Shown here in pieces: positions 1-12,300 of a DNA stretch of 23,220 nucleotides. How positions within the stretch are numbered: the stretch's first letter is position 1; every line of letters begins with the position of its first letter. The notes under the pieces are model-generated. The model did not search any database. It was not told where the DNA came from and worked only from the letters and a program-made list of their open reading frames with translations. A program made the translations under genes and the position numbers. The DNA comes from an uncultured Peptostreptococcaceae bacterium. GTDB taxonomy: Bacteria > Bacillota > Clostridia > Peptostreptococcales > Anaerovoracaceae. The DNA is taken from NCBI GenBank assembly GCA_905236895.1, contig CAJOQI010000131.1, positions 1 through 23,220 of the forward strand, written 5' to 3'.

Positions 1-19
1 CAAATTGCCCGATTGCTCG

Positions 20-39
20 AAAACCGCAGTATTACTGGG
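20..39 (-). terminator. weak candidate terminator after the RNA methyltransferase gene
   Basis: Just past the stop codon of the methyltransferase gene, the minus strand shows a short imperfect hairpin (CAGT paired with ACTG, plus two G-C pairs across a bulged base) followed by TTTTC. It resembles the better-formed terminator after recN in its second arm and T-run. The stem is short and imperfect and the T-run has only four bases, so this is a tentative call. Confidence 0.4.
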
Positions 40-48
40 CTTTCGCGC

Positions 49-3338
<3,290 letters not shown>

Positions 3339-3355
3339 TCTTTCACCTCATATAA

Positions 3356-4411
3356 CTAGTAAATCAGCATTGCATCGCCGTAGCTGAAAAACCTATACTT
3401 CTCTTTCACTGCTTCACGGTATGCATTCAATATATATTCTCTATCTGCCAGGGCTGAAATCAGCATTACCAAGGTTGACTTGGGCAGATGAAAATTCGTA
3501 ATAAGGGCGTCCACTATTTTGAACTGGTAGCCGGGATAGATGAATATATCCGTTGCTCCATCTCCCGCCTTGACCATATACTTTCCCTTATCCTCATCAA
3601 GGGTTGCTACGCTTTCAAGGGTTCTTGTGGATGTTGTTCCAACGGAGATTACCCTTCCGCCATTTTTGATGGCTCTGTTTATGGTCGCCGCCGCTTCTTC
3701 TGAAACCTCATATTCCTCAAAATGCATATGGTGTTCTTCCACCACATCCACCTTAACCGGCCTAAAGGTTCCTATTCCCACATGGAGGGTTAGATATGCG
3801 ATTTCCGCTCCTTTCTCCTTTACCTGCTCCAGCAGTTCCTCCGTAAAATGAAGTCCCGCCGTGGGAGCCGCAACGGATCCGTCGATTCTGGCATAGACCG
3901 TTTGATAGTCCTCTCGGTCCTCCTCCGTTGCTTCTCTTTCTATATATGGAGGCAGGGGCATGGTTCCAGCTTCTTCAAGCCTTTCCATGAAGATCCCGTC
4001 GTAGGCGAACTCAACTATTCTCGTTCCGTCCTCACCGTATTCCAGAATCTCCGCGGAGAGCCTCTTTCCCTCTTCAGTGGAGAAGACCACTCTGTCTCCC
4101 GGCTTAAGCCTTCTTCCCGGCCTTACCATGGTTTCCCATTTATCTCCGGAGATTCTTTTGATCAGAAGGAATTCTATCTTCGCTCCCGTCCCTTCCTTCT
4201 CTCCATAGAGCCTGGCGGGGATTACTTTGCTATCATTTACTACCAGCACATCTCCGTGGTTTATATAATCCAGAATATCCCTAAATATTCTGTGCTCCAT
4301 ATTCTTCTTTTCTCGGTCAAGAACCATTAGCCTGCAGCTTTCCCTGTCCTTTAGGGGCTGCTGGGCAATCAGTTCTTCCGGAAGTTCATAATCAAAATCT
4401 TCAACTCTCAT
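3356..4411 (-). CDS. queA: S-adenosylmethionine:tRNA ribosyltransferase-isomerase
   Basis: Transfers and isomerises the ribosyl group of SAM onto preQ1 in tRNA to give epoxyqueuosine, the step after Tgt. The 351-residue length is standard. Recognisable family motifs in order are the N-terminal [65 protein letters not shown], and the C-terminal [11 protein letters not shown] and [15 protein letters not shown]. The start ATG overlaps the ruvB stop by one base (TAATG), with GGAG 11 bases upstream inside ruvB, so it is probably translated by coupling. The ruvB-queA-tgt order is common in Bacillota; here a membrane protein gene separates queA from tgt. Confidence 0.97.
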   Translation of the reverse strand: MRVEDFDYELPEELIAQQPLKDRESCRLMVLDREKKNMEHRIFRDILDYINHGDVLVVNDSKVIPARLYGEKEGTGAKIEFLLIKRISGDKWETMVRPGRRLKPGDRVVFSTEEGKRLSAEILEYGEDGTRIVEFAYDGIFMERLEEAGTMPLPPYIEREATEEDREDYQTVYARIDGSVAAPTAGLHFTEELLEQVKEKGAEIAYLTLHVGIGTFRPVKVDVVEEHHMHFEEYEVSEEAAATINRAIKNGGRVISVGTTSTRTLESVATLDEDKGKYMVKAGDGATDIFIYPGYQFKIVDALITNFHLPKSTLVMLISALADREYILNAYREAVKEKYRFFSYGDAMLIY

Positions 4412-5478
4412 TAAAGAAAACTCTCCTGAACTCCCTGACCGTCGTCATTATTGTCTTCATCATCACTGGGCTTATAGGCATTTCCCGTAACCTGAAGTCC
4501 CAGATGATGATAGGCTGCTTCCGTTACCATTCTTCCCTTTTGGGTTCTATAGAGAAGCCCGCTTTGAATCAAATATGGCTCATAGGCATCCTCTATGGTA
4601 ACTCTCTCTTCACCGATTGAAGCGGCGATTGTATCTATTCCAACGGGTCCACCCTTAAACCTGGTGATGATGGTATTAAGGATTTCCCTATCCAGCTTTT
4701 CAAGGCCCAGGTGATCTATTCCCATGGCCTCAAAGGCTTTCTTTGTTGATTCCATATCTATATGGTCGCTTCCGCTAACCAAGGAGAAATCTCTAACTCT
4801 CTTAAGGAGGCGGTTTGCAACTCTTGGGGTTCCACGGGAACATCTTGCCATCTCCAAAAGAGCATCCTCATCCACCTTCAGATCGAGAAGACCTGCAGAC
4901 CTTCTGATAATCTCAGCAAGGTCCTCTTCCCCATAGATTTCCATTTTGTCTATTATTCCGAATCTGTCTCTTAAAGGTGCGGAAAGGCTTCCTGCCCTGG
5001 TGGTTGCACCTATCAGGGTAAACTTGGGAAGCTCAAATCTCAGAGCCTCGGGCATCAGTCCCTTGCCCACAACGAAGTCTATAACATAGTCCTCCATGGC
5101 GGAATATAGAACTTCTTCCACGGCGCGATTAAGTCTATGAATCTCGTCGATAAACAAAACGTCGTTGGGATTAAGTTTTGTCAGAATGGCAGCCAAATCC
5201 CCCGCTCTTCCAATGGCAGGACCGGATGTTACTTTGATGTCAACACCCAGCTCATTTGCTATAATCCCTGCCAGGGTGGTCTTTCCAAGTCCCGGAGGCC
5301 CATAGAAAAGAACGTGATCCAAAGGCTCATTCCTGAGTCTGGCCGCATCAATATAGACCTTCAGATTCTTCTTTACATTTCCCTGGCCGATAAAGTCCTC
5401 CAGGTACTGAGGCCTTAAGTTTATCTCCTGCTTTTCTTCACCTATTTCCGCTCTTGCGTCGGTGATTCTCTGTTCCAT
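4411..5478 (-). CDS. ruvB: Holliday junction branch migration ATPase RuvB
   Basis: AAA+ motor that forms hexameric rings on DNA and drives branch migration with RuvA before RuvC cuts the junction. The 355-residue protein shows the N-terminal [11 protein letters not shown], Walker [12 protein letters not shown], Walker B DEIHRL, the sensor/arginine-finger region [18 protein letters not shown], and the C-terminal winged-helix segment. It ends in a short acidic, probably disordered tail (DDEDNNDD). The start has GGAG seven bases upstream. A 70-bp gap separates it from ruvA, the longest spacing inside this operon, and I see no promoter or terminator there. Its stop overlaps the queA start. Confidence 0.98.
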   Translation of the reverse strand: MEQRITDARAEIGEEKQEINLRPQYLEDFIGQGNVKKNLKVYIDAARLRNEPLDHVLFYGPPGLGKTTLAGIIANELGVDIKVTSGPAIGRAGDLAAILTKLNPNDVLFIDEIHRLNRAVEEVLYSAMEDYVIDFVVGKGLMPEALRFELPKFTLIGATTRAGSLSAPLRDRFGIIDKMEIYGEEDLAEIIRRSAGLLDLKVDEDALLEMARCSRGTPRVANRLLKRVRDFSLVSGSDHIDMESTKKAFEAMGIDHLGLEKLDREILNTIITRFKGGPVGIDTIAASIGEERVTIEDAYEPYLIQSGLLYRTQKGRMVTEAAYHHLGLQVTGNAYKPSDDEDNNDDGQGVQESFL

Positions 5479-5548
5479 TCTATCTCCTTACCCGCACAAC
5501 CGGCACATCCGTACTCGATTTACATCGGGGACGGCTCCTTTGTTGCAC

Positions 5549-6151
5549 TTAAGCTGAAATCAGCGCTCTTCTTATATATTCCTCTGCGGTCAGCCCTTCC
5601 TCAGGCACTCTGCCTACCATGGTGGAGGCTTCCGTTCTGCTATATCCAAGGGATACCAGGGCTTCCACCGCATTATCCCTTACGCTTCCCCTTGTTATTG
5701 CGGCTTCAGGCTGGGCGGTAGCTGCCCCTCCGCTGAAATCGAAGTCACTACCTACCTTGTCCTTAAGCTCCAAAATCAGCCTTTCCGCGGTTTTCTTTCC
5801 AACTCCCGGAGCTTGAGCTATGGCCTTGGAATCTCCCGAGGCTATGGCAAGCTTAAGGTCCCTGGGCACCAATGTGCTCATGATGGACATGGCTCCCTTT
5901 GCTCCGATTCCGCTTACGGTTATAAGCATTTCGAAAAGGTCCAGTTCTTCCTTGGAGGTGAAACCGTAGAGGCTCATGCTGTCCTCCTTCACAACCATGG
6001 AAGTAAATACCTCCACCTCGGAACCGTCGCTAAGCTTATACAGTCCCGAGCCAAGGGGAATATTTACCCTGAACCCGATTCCCGCCGGGGTTTCTATTAT
6101 GACGCTTCCCTCAAGGGAAGTTCTTAGAAGTCCTTTGATAGATCTAATCAT
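5549..6151 (-). CDS. ruvA: Holliday junction DNA helicase subunit RuvA
   Basis: Tetrameric protein that binds the four-way junction and loads RuvB. At 200 residues it has normal length. The N-terminal OB-fold begins MIRSIKGLL, followed by two helix-hairpin-helix motifs, VSGIGAKGAMSIMS and APGVGKKTAERLILELKDKV. A linker rich in Gly/Ala leads to the C-terminal RuvB-contacting domain (EALVSLGYSRTEA). The start overlaps the ruvC stop by four bases (ATGA), the usual sign of coupled translation. Confidence 0.98.
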   Translation of the reverse strand: MIRSIKGLLRTSLEGSVIIETPAGIGFRVNIPLGSGLYKLSDGSEVEVFTSMVVKEDSMSLYGFTSKEELDLFEMLITVSGIGAKGAMSIMSTLVPRDLKLAIASGDSKAIAQAPGVGKKTAERLILELKDKVGSDFDFSGGAATAQPEAAITRGSVRDNAVEALVSLGYSRTEASTMVGRVPEEGLTAEEYIRRALISA

Positions 6152-6633
6152 TTAAGGATTATCCTTCCTCTGCTGTTTCCGTGACAAATGGCTGCAGCCA
6201 CAGCATCTGCAGTATCGTCGGGCTTTGGCACCTCCTGAAGGTTCAGGATGGTCTTAACCATGGCCTGGACCTGTTTTTTTTCCGCTTTACCGTAACCCGT
6301 AAGAGCCTGCTTTATCTGGAGGGGCGTGTATTCCGATACCTTTAGGCCGTTATTGACGCAAGCCAAAATGGCAACTCCCCTGGCCTGGCCAACAAAGATT
6401 ACCGTCTTGGCATTATTGGTGAAATAGAGTTCCTCGATTGCAGCCTCCTCAGGTTGATACTCCGCAATAATTGCGGAAAGCTGGGAGTATAGATGCTGAA
6501 TTCTAAGAGGCATCTCCATCTTCGCATCTGTAGTTATGGACCCGTAATCCACCACTGAATAGCGATTTCCTTTAAGGTCCAGAATTCCCCAGCCCATTAT
6601 AGCATAGCCCGGGTCTATTCCCAGTATTCTCAT
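6148..6633 (-). CDS. ruvC: crossover junction endodeoxyribonuclease RuvC
   Basis: Resolves Holliday junctions by paired symmetric nicks and uses metal ions held by four acidic residues. All four are visible: D7 in MRILGIDPGY, E67 in AAIEELYF, and D140 and D143 in PDDTADAVAAAICH. The LTGYGKAEKKQV segment is also typical. Length is 161 residues, normal for the family. It is the first gene of the seven-gene minus-strand operon. An extended -10 promoter lies about 45 bases upstream and an AAGGGG-type ribosome binding site precedes the ATG. I see no clear LexA/DinR box in the upstream region, so SOS control is not supported by what is visible. Confidence 0.97.
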   Translation of the reverse strand: MRILGIDPGYAIMGWGILDLKGNRYSVVDYGSITTDAKMEMPLRIQHLYSQLSAIIAEYQPEEAAIEELYFTNNAKTVIFVGQARGVAILACVNNGLKVSEYTPLQIKQALTGYGKAEKKQVQAMVKTILNLQEVPKPDDTADAVAAAICHGNSRGRIILK

Positions 6634-6675
6634 ACTTTCCCCTTTGTTTATTATTACTTATTAAATAACCGTATA

Positions 6676-6704
6676 ATTGTATCATATAGGAGGAATATAG
6701 ACAA
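6676..6704 (-). promoter_or_regulatory. predicted promoter of the ruvC operon
   Basis: On the minus strand, TTGTCT (6704-6699) is followed after 17 bases by TACAAT (6681-6676), and TG sits one base before the -10 box, giving an extended -10. Transcription would start near 6669, about 36 bases before the ruvC ATG. It lies back to back with the argR promoter. Confidence 0.65.
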
Positions 6705-6769
6705 ATACCCACATTTCGCAAATATGTTGATTTTTTATTAGTTCACCTCTTTTTTTATTCAGATAAGTA

Positions 6770-6778
6770 TGGTATAAT
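6770..6778 (+). promoter_or_regulatory. predicted extended -10 promoter of argR-recN
   Basis: TGGTATAAT on the plus strand is a full extended -10 element. A T-rich stretch lies where the -35 would be, with no good TTGACA match, as is usual for extended -10 promoters. Transcription would start near 6785. I looked for an ArgR operator here for autoregulation and saw no convincing palindromic ARG box. Confidence 0.6.
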
Positions 6779-6831
6779 CACAATATATTTTTACACTTTG
6801 ACTAATCTGTAAAGAGACGGAGGACATAATT

Positions 6832-7296
6832 ATGCGATATACTAGACAGAACAAGATATTGGAACTCATCTCTACCCAAGAAATCGAAACCCAAGACAGA
6901 CTTGCTGCCCTTCTGAAGGAACAGGGCTTTGATGTTACACAGGCAACAGTCTCAAGAGATATTAAAGAGCTCCAGCTTGTTAAGGTACTTTCCAATTCGG
7001 GAAGGTATAAATACGCTGTTAGTACTCAGCAGGATGCTCCAATTTCAGATCGTTTCGTTAAGATATTCAGGGAAACCATTACATCCTTTGCATCGGCACA
7101 GAATCTAATCGTAATCAAAACCCTTTCCGGTTGCGGCGCCGCTGCGGGAGAAGCCATTGACAGCATAGGCCTTTCCCATATTATCGGGTCAATCGCAGGA
7201 GACAATACCCTTCTCCTGGTGGTTGACGATCAAGAAAATGTTGAAGAAATCCTCGGAGTCTTTAACAGTATGCTAACTCTAAACCCACGTAAATAA
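6832..7296 (+). CDS. argR: arginine repressor ArgR
   Basis: Hexameric DNA-binding regulator that uses L-arginine as co-repressor. Arginine biosynthesis genes are its usual targets, and none are in this window. Of the 154 residues, the N-terminal half is a winged helix with the signature DVTQATVSRDIKELQLVKV. The C-terminal half has the arginine-binding and oligomerisation segment, with GCGAAAGEAIDS followed by IIGSIAGDNTLLLVV. The start is fixed by GGAGG eight bases upstream. The stop overlaps the recN start by one base. The argR-recN arrangement is widely conserved in Bacillota and does not by itself imply a shared function. Confidence 0.96.
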   Translation: MRYTRQNKILELISTQEIETQDRLAALLKEQGFDVTQATVSRDIKELQLVKVLSNSGRYKYAVSTQQDAPISDRFVKIFRETITSFASAQNLIVIKTLSGCGAAAGEAIDSIGLSHIIGSIAGDNTLLLVVDDQENVEEILGVFNSMLTLNPRK

Positions 7297-8915
7297 TGAT
7301 CTATCACATTGCCATCAAAGACTTCGCCATCATTCAAGATGCGGAAGTGTCATTCAAGGATGGCCTAAACATTGTAACCGGAGAAACCGGCAGCGGGAAG
7401 TCCATCCTTATTACAGCAATCAGCCTTGCCCTTGGTAGCAGGGCTGACGTTTCATTTATACGACATGGCTCCGAAAGAGCCCTGGTTGAGCTTGTGGGAG
7501 AACTCTACGGCGAAGAAATAGTAATAACCAGAGAAGTCAACGCCTCGGGGAAAAACCTCTGCAAGCTGAACGGCCGCCTGGTATCCTTAAGCGAGCTGGC
7601 GGAAACCGCCGCTTTGATGGCGGATGTTCACGGTCAGTACGACAACCAGTCCCTTCTTAACCCGGACAACCATTTGGAAATAGTGGACAATTACAAGGCC
7701 GATACTATCCTCCCCTTGCGAGAGGAGTATTACGGTCTCTATAAGGATTATACGGAAGCAAAGTCCGCCCTGGGCAAACTTCTTTCTCTTTCCGCGGAAA
7801 ACGCCAGAAAGCTGGACTTCTACAAATACGAGATCGATGAAATCGATAGCGCCAACCTCATTCCCGGGGAGGACGAAGAACTGGCAGGAAGAATCAATCT
7901 ACTAAAGAACGGCGAAAAGGTTTTCGCCAAGACCAAGTCTGCCTATGACAGTTTGGACCAAGATGGCGGCGCCTACGAAGGCCTTGGGAATGCCATTAAT
8001 TCCTTGGAAACCATCAGTTCCCTCTCCCCTGACCTGGAGAAAATGCTAAGCCAGCTTAACGATATCTATTACCAAATGGAGGATGTTCAGGGAAGTCTAA
8101 GGGAGTTAATCGAGAATCTTAATTATTCCGAGGCTGAGTTGGATAGAGCCATGGATAGGCAGGTTCTCTTGGAAGGACTAAAAAAGAAATACGGCTCCAC
8201 CATCGAAGAGATTCTGGAATATAGGGAGAAAATCGGAGTTGAGCTGAATCAGATAGAAAACTTTGATGATGAGAAAAACCGTCTTCAGAAAGCGGAGGCC
8301 GAAGCCTTGAAGAAGCTTATGGCCGTTGGAGAAAAACTCACTCTGGCCCGCAAGGATGCCGCCGAAGACCTGGCATCAAAAATCGAAAAAGAATTGGGTG
8401 ATCTAAACTTTGGAGAAGCAAGGCTATCCATAGAATTCACTCCGACGGAAGGCCCAACCCCAAAAGGTCTTGACCAAGCAGAGATGCTTATATCGACCAA
8501 TCTGGGAGAACCCCTTAAGCCACTGGTAAAAGTCGCTTCAGGCGGTGAAATCAGCAGAATAATGCTGGCAATCAAATCAATCACCGCAGCATACGACAAG
8601 ATACCCACCATCATATTCGACGAAATAGACCAGGGTATTTCCGGAAAGACCGCCGCTGTTGTGGGGCGAAAACTTAAGGAAATTGCAGCGGAAAGACAAA
8701 TAATCTGCATTACCCACCTGCCCCAGATTGCCGCCTGCTCCGACCAAAGCTATCGCATCTACAAGGAATCCGACGATTCCAATACCTATACTCATATAGA
8801 AGAGCTGGATGAAAACAGGAAAGTCCTTGAAATCGCCCGTCTCCTGGGTGGCGAGATCATAACCCAGGCAGCCATGGACAATGCAAAGGAATTGATTCAA
8901 TCCTCAGGCAATTGA
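7296..8915 (+). CDS. recN: DNA repair ATPase RecN
   Basis: SMC-like ATPase that acts early at DNA double-strand breaks. The 539-residue protein carries Walker A GETGSGKS (29-36), long central regions predicted to form antiparallel coiled coils (about 150-370), the ABC signature ASGGEISR (about 414-421), Walker B TIIFDEIDQGISG (about 437-449), and the H-loop region ITHLPQIAA. The ATG overlaps the argR stop by one base (TAATG), so translation is probably coupled. A strong hairpin terminator lies about 30 bases past the stop. Confidence 0.97.
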   Translation: MIYHIAIKDFAIIQDAEVSFKDGLNIVTGETGSGKSILITAISLALGSRADVSFIRHGSERALVELVGELYGEEIVITREVNASGKNLCKLNGRLVSLSELAETAALMADVHGQYDNQSLLNPDNHLEIVDNYKADTILPLREEYYGLYKDYTEAKSALGKLLSLSAENARKLDFYKYEIDEIDSANLIPGEDEELAGRINLLKNGEKVFAKTKSAYDSLDQDGGAYEGLGNAINSLETISSLSPDLEKMLSQLNDIYYQMEDVQGSLRELIENLNYSEAELDRAMDRQVLLEGLKKKYGSTIEEILEYREKIGVELNQIENFDDEKNRLQKAEAEALKKLMAVGEKLTLARKDAAEDLASKIEKELGDLNFGEARLSIEFTPTEGPTPKGLDQAEMLISTNLGEPLKPLVKVASGGEISRIMLAIKSITAAYDKIPTIIFDEIDQGISGKTAAVVGRKLKEIAAERQIICITHLPQIAACSDQSYRIYKESDDSNTYTHIEELDENRKVLEIARLLGGEIITQAAMDNAKELIQSSGN

Positions 8916-8944
8916 TCCTATACATCAAAACATATGAGAAACAT

Positions 8945-8977
8945 AAGAAAATCCCGCAATTACTGCGGGGTTTTCTT
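8945..8977 (+). terminator. intrinsic terminator of argR-recN
   Basis: CCCGCA and TGCGGG form a perfect stem around a five-base loop (ATTAC). The stem extends through a T-G wobble into AAGAAAA paired with TTTTCTT. On the plus strand the T-run follows the G-rich arm, as expected for termination of recN transcripts. The symmetric flanks could also allow some function on the other strand. Confidence 0.88.
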
Positions 8978-9002
8978 GTATTAGCAAGCTATGGATAAAA
9001 AG

Positions 9003-9036
9003 CATTGATGACCTGCCTCATTGATGACCTGCCTCA
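9003..9036. repeat. 16-bp tandem duplication
   Basis: CATTGATGACCTGCCT occurs twice head to tail and is followed by CA of a third copy. The two copies are identical, which points to a recent slippage or duplication event. No gene reads through it. Confidence 0.9.
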
Positions 9037-9066
9037 AGATAGTTGGCCAGTCTCGGCGTAACGTAA

Positions 9067-9142
9067 AAATCGTACACCAAATGCAATTTTCACACAAAAA
9101 AACATACCCCAAATGTCAAAAAACGCATTTGGGGTACGATTT
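9067..9142. repeat. 76-bp element bounded by 18-bp inverted repeats
   Basis: The left end AAATCGTACACCAAATGC (9067-9084) is the reverse complement of the right end GCATTTGGGGTACGATTT (9125-9142) except for one base. Inside lies a third related copy, TACCCCAAATG (9105-9115), in the same orientation as the left end. The right end can therefore pair with either of the other two. The inner pairing doubles as a minus-strand terminator. A small MITE- or REPIN-like element is possible, but no target duplication was seen. Confidence 0.65.
9096..9136 (-). terminator. hairpin terminator behind the surface-protein remnant
   Basis: On the minus strand, TACCCCAAATG pairs perfectly with CATTTGGGGTA (11 bp) around a 10-base loop, and TGTTTTTTT follows the second arm. 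It lies about 35 bases past the stop codon of the sorting-tail remnant. It probably once ended that gene. Confidence 0.75.
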
Positions 9143-9170
9143 CCATTTTGTTTTATAGATAATATCTTCC

Positions 9171-9245
9171 TTATTTTGTCCTGCGCTTACGGTAACCTAT
9201 GGCAACGCCTATGACCCCTATGCCCAGGAGGCCTGCCCAAAACAT
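9171..9245 (-). pseudogene. remnant of a sortase-anchored surface protein (C-terminal tail only)
   Basis: A 24-codon open frame ends in a hydrophobic run followed by basic residues, GLLGIGVIGVAIGYRKRR, then three residues and a stop. That is the form of the membrane-spanning and retention tail of LPXTG-type proteins. The LPXTG motif itself is not present upstream: reading back in frame, a TGA lies three codons before the Met. There is no ribosome binding site before the ATG, so independent translation is unlikely. A terminator follows in the same orientation. I read it as the surviving 3' end of a decayed or deleted gene. A very short membrane peptide cannot be excluded. Confidence 0.55.
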
Positions 9246-9338
9246 TGGTATTCAGGTTACACACGGTGTCAATTATTAATTTTTCTTGACTTAATAATAG
9301 ATTATTGTCATTTTTTTGACAACAATATTCTTCCTCAT

Positions 9339-9376
9339 AAAAAAGGGCGATTACAAATCGTAATCGCCCCTTTTTT
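9339..9376. terminator. bidirectional intrinsic terminator
   Basis: GGGCGATTAC (9345-9354) and GTAATCGCCC (9360-9369) form a perfect 10-bp stem around AAATC. Six A bases lie on the left flank and six T bases on the right, so each strand has its own T-run. On the minus strand it lies 20 bases past the stop of the large flavoprotein gene and ends that operon. On the plus strand it would stop any read-through from recN. Confidence 0.92.
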
Positions 9377-9396
9377 AAGTTTTATTGATTATCTAC

Positions 9397-12300
9397 TTAT
9401 TGCTTCGGCTTTGGAATTCTCTCAGCATTGAGATTCATCAAAGCATCGCTCCAAGGCAGTTCATCAGCCATCTTAGCCTTCTTGGCCGGTACCAGATTAA
9501 TCTCTGCAGGCTTAAGAACTCCGCCCAGAACCTCGCCTACCTCAGCGTATTTATAGAGAGGAAGTGCATCGTCCATTTCATAGCTGATGTCGATTTCATC
9601 TTCGAACCAGAATTCCTCTTCAAATACGTGGGCCAATTCAGCTGCAATCTCCCAGTTGGAGATTTCCACATCCTCATTGATTGCAGGCTCTACAGGAAGA
9701 AGTCTTCTCTCGGTATTGGTATAGGTACCGATTGTTGATGCAGATCCCGTTGCGGGGATGAATACATCTGCCTTCTCTCCTGTCTTGGTCATATAGATAT
9801 CGCTTACCATGAGGAATTCCAGATCCTTGCGGTCCTTCATTACCTTGGTTCCGATTGGGTCTTCACCGAATACCATAAGGCCCTTAACTCCATCAAGGAC
9901 TTCAGCACCGGCTCTGATTCCCATATCCACAAGACCCTGAGAATTGTTCTTGGACTTAACCTCAAGGATACCGTCTCTGGCTTCTCCGATATGTCCGGAG
10001 ATAGCTGCCATATCAGCAAGGAGTCCTGCTGCCTCTTCAGTCAGAACGTTCTGCTCGAATACGATCATGGCCTTCTTGGCATTTCCGTAAATCTCGGCGA
10101 TTTCCTTTGCTTCTGCAGTTACCTTGAATCCTGCCAGGGACTTCTTAAGTTCCTTATAGCCCTCAAGCTTCTCGCCCTTTCCGCCTTCCATCAAAGCCTT
10201 TGTTACGCCGGCAAGAAGGTCGGTGGTATTTGCTGTTTCATATACCTTGTGAGCGAATTTGAATTTGCTCTTGGCTTCATTGGTATTAATTACAACTACC
10301 TTTGCTCCGTTTTCTGCAGCCTGCTTAATCTTATTCCAGATTACCGCAGCTCTGTTCTTGATGAATCCGGGAACCAGGATAACTTCTGCGGAAAGAAGCT
10401 CGTCTATGGTATTGGGAGAACCGTCGAATCCGAATACATCCAGGATTGCGTTATGACGGTTATTGAAGCTGAAGACCTTTGCTCCAACCACTCCTGCCAT
10501 CTTCTTGATTGCATAGGCTTCTTCATTGGTATATCTGTCGGAGATGGAAACTGCCAGAGCATCCTTTCCGTAGCGAGCTTTGATGGATTCCATCTTCTTT
10601 GCTGCCATCATGATTGCCTCATGATAGTCGGTCTCCTCAAGGCTCTTTCCGATCTTAACCATAGGATCTACGATCTTGCCTTCCAGCATGGATACGTCGA
10701 ATCCCCATTTTCCCTTGGCGCAGCAGATTCCCTTGTTTACGGGACCTTCCTTATCCGGATTGGCCTTAATCAGCATATCGCCATAGCTCTCAAGATTGAA
10801 GGTACATCCAACGGCGCAGTTGGCGCAGGTGGTTGTGGTAATATCCGTATCCAGAGGAATTTCCTTCTGTACGGACTGTCTCTCCTGAAGAGCACCTACG
10901 GGGCAAACAGCAACGCACTGTCCGCAGGATTCGCATCCGCTTTCAAGGAGTGGCTTCTCAAGACAAGGCTTAACAACAGTATCAAAGCCTCTGTGAACCA
11001 ATCCGAGAGCTCCAACTCCCATTACCTCGTCGCAGACTCTTACGCAAAGCCCGCAGAGGATACACTTGTTGGGATCTCTTACGATAAATGGATGGTTGTC
11101 CTCGAACTCAACGATATTGATATCCCCTTCAAGTCTCTGGGGCTCAACATTATAGATATTCGCATAGTCTATCAGCTTACATTCGAAGAAGTCGTGGCAT
11201 CCGCATTCCAGACATCTGGAAGCTTCAGCAACAGCCTGAACATCCGTAAGTCCGCCATATACAACCTCGCTGAAGTTGTCCTTTCTTTCCTTTGCCGTAA
11301 GCTGGTCAGCCTTTTCTCTGCAGAGTCTTTCTCTGTCTTCAAAGGTTTCGGGAGTAACATCCTTTCTCTCAACCCTGAATGGCTCCTCTACGGAATAGGC
11401 TTCGCCGTTAAGATATGCATCGATGGATTCAGCGCACTTCTTGGCATCAGCTATGGATTCAACTGCGATTGAAATCTTGTCGTTACCGCAGTCACCACCT
11501 GCAAAGACTCCGGGGATATTGGTCATCATGGTTTCGGGATCGTATTTGATTCCGCCCTTTCTGGTCTTCTCCACATCAAAGCCTTCGGCGTTTACAGCCT
11601 GACCGATTGCCAAAACTACGTTATCAACGTCGATGGTCTCGGTCTTACCCTTTACGGGTACAGGACTTCTACGGCCTGAAGCATCCGGCTCACCAAGTTC
11701 CATAACCTGAAGAACGATCTGCTTAACATGACCCTTCTTGTCCTTAACGATCTTAAGAGGATTGGTAAGGTTCTTGAAGATTACTCCTTCTTCTTCGGCC
11801 TCTTCGATTTCTATCATATCTGCCGGCATTTCGTTCTTTGTACGACGATAGATATTGTAGACCTTTTCCGCACCAAGACGAACTGCTGTACGGCAAGCGT
11901 CCATGGCGGTATTACCACCACCTACGATAGCTACGTTCTTGCCCAGTTCCATGGGTTCGTTTCTAACTACTCTTCTCAGAAAGTCAATACCTCCCCAAAC
12001 TCCTTCCGCATCTTCACCGGGGCAACCAACGCCTGTTGATACCCAGGCACCGATTCCAAGAAGTACAGCATCATAGTCGGATCTGATGGTTTCCAGAGAA
12101 AGATCTTCACCGATCTTGGTATTGGGAATGATTTCAACTCCCATGGTTTCAATGATGTCGATTTCCGCATCCAGAACTTCCTTGGGAAGTCTGTATTCGG
12201 GAATACCATAGCGCATCATTCCGCCCAGTTTAGGCATTGCATCAAAGATTGTTACATCATGACCCATCTGACGGAGGAAGTATGCTGCGGAAAGACCCAT

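Larger units (their letters stand above)
8916..9396. other. 481-bp gene-poor region between recN and the flavoprotein operon
   Basis: Two convergent transcription units end here. In order it holds the recN terminator, a 16-bp tandem duplication, three related inverted-repeat segments, a 24-codon remnant resembling a cell-wall sorting tail on the minus strand, an AT-rich stretch with short palindromes (9267-9322), and a bidirectional terminator. No intact gene, tRNA or known regulatory RNA was recognised. Confidence 0.7.

Noticed and set aside
5479..5548. Possible tiny peptide with a CxxC (MCRLCG) between ruvA and ruvB
   Set aside because: Only six codons, no ribosome binding site, and no sign beyond chance; the gap is probably just an operon spacer.
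6634..6831. LexA/SOS box for ruvC or ARG box for argR
   Set aside because: Neither a GAAC-N4-GTTC-type box nor a convincing ARG palindrome was found in this interval by eye.
9067..9142. CRISPR repeat
   Set aside because: Copies are inverted and unevenly spaced, with only three units and no cas genes nearby.
9991..11472. Plus-strand open frame of 493 codons opposite the large flavoprotein gene
   Set aside because: It lies wholly antisense to a gene with clear cofactor motifs, has no recognisable domain and looks like a product of codon bias on the true strand.
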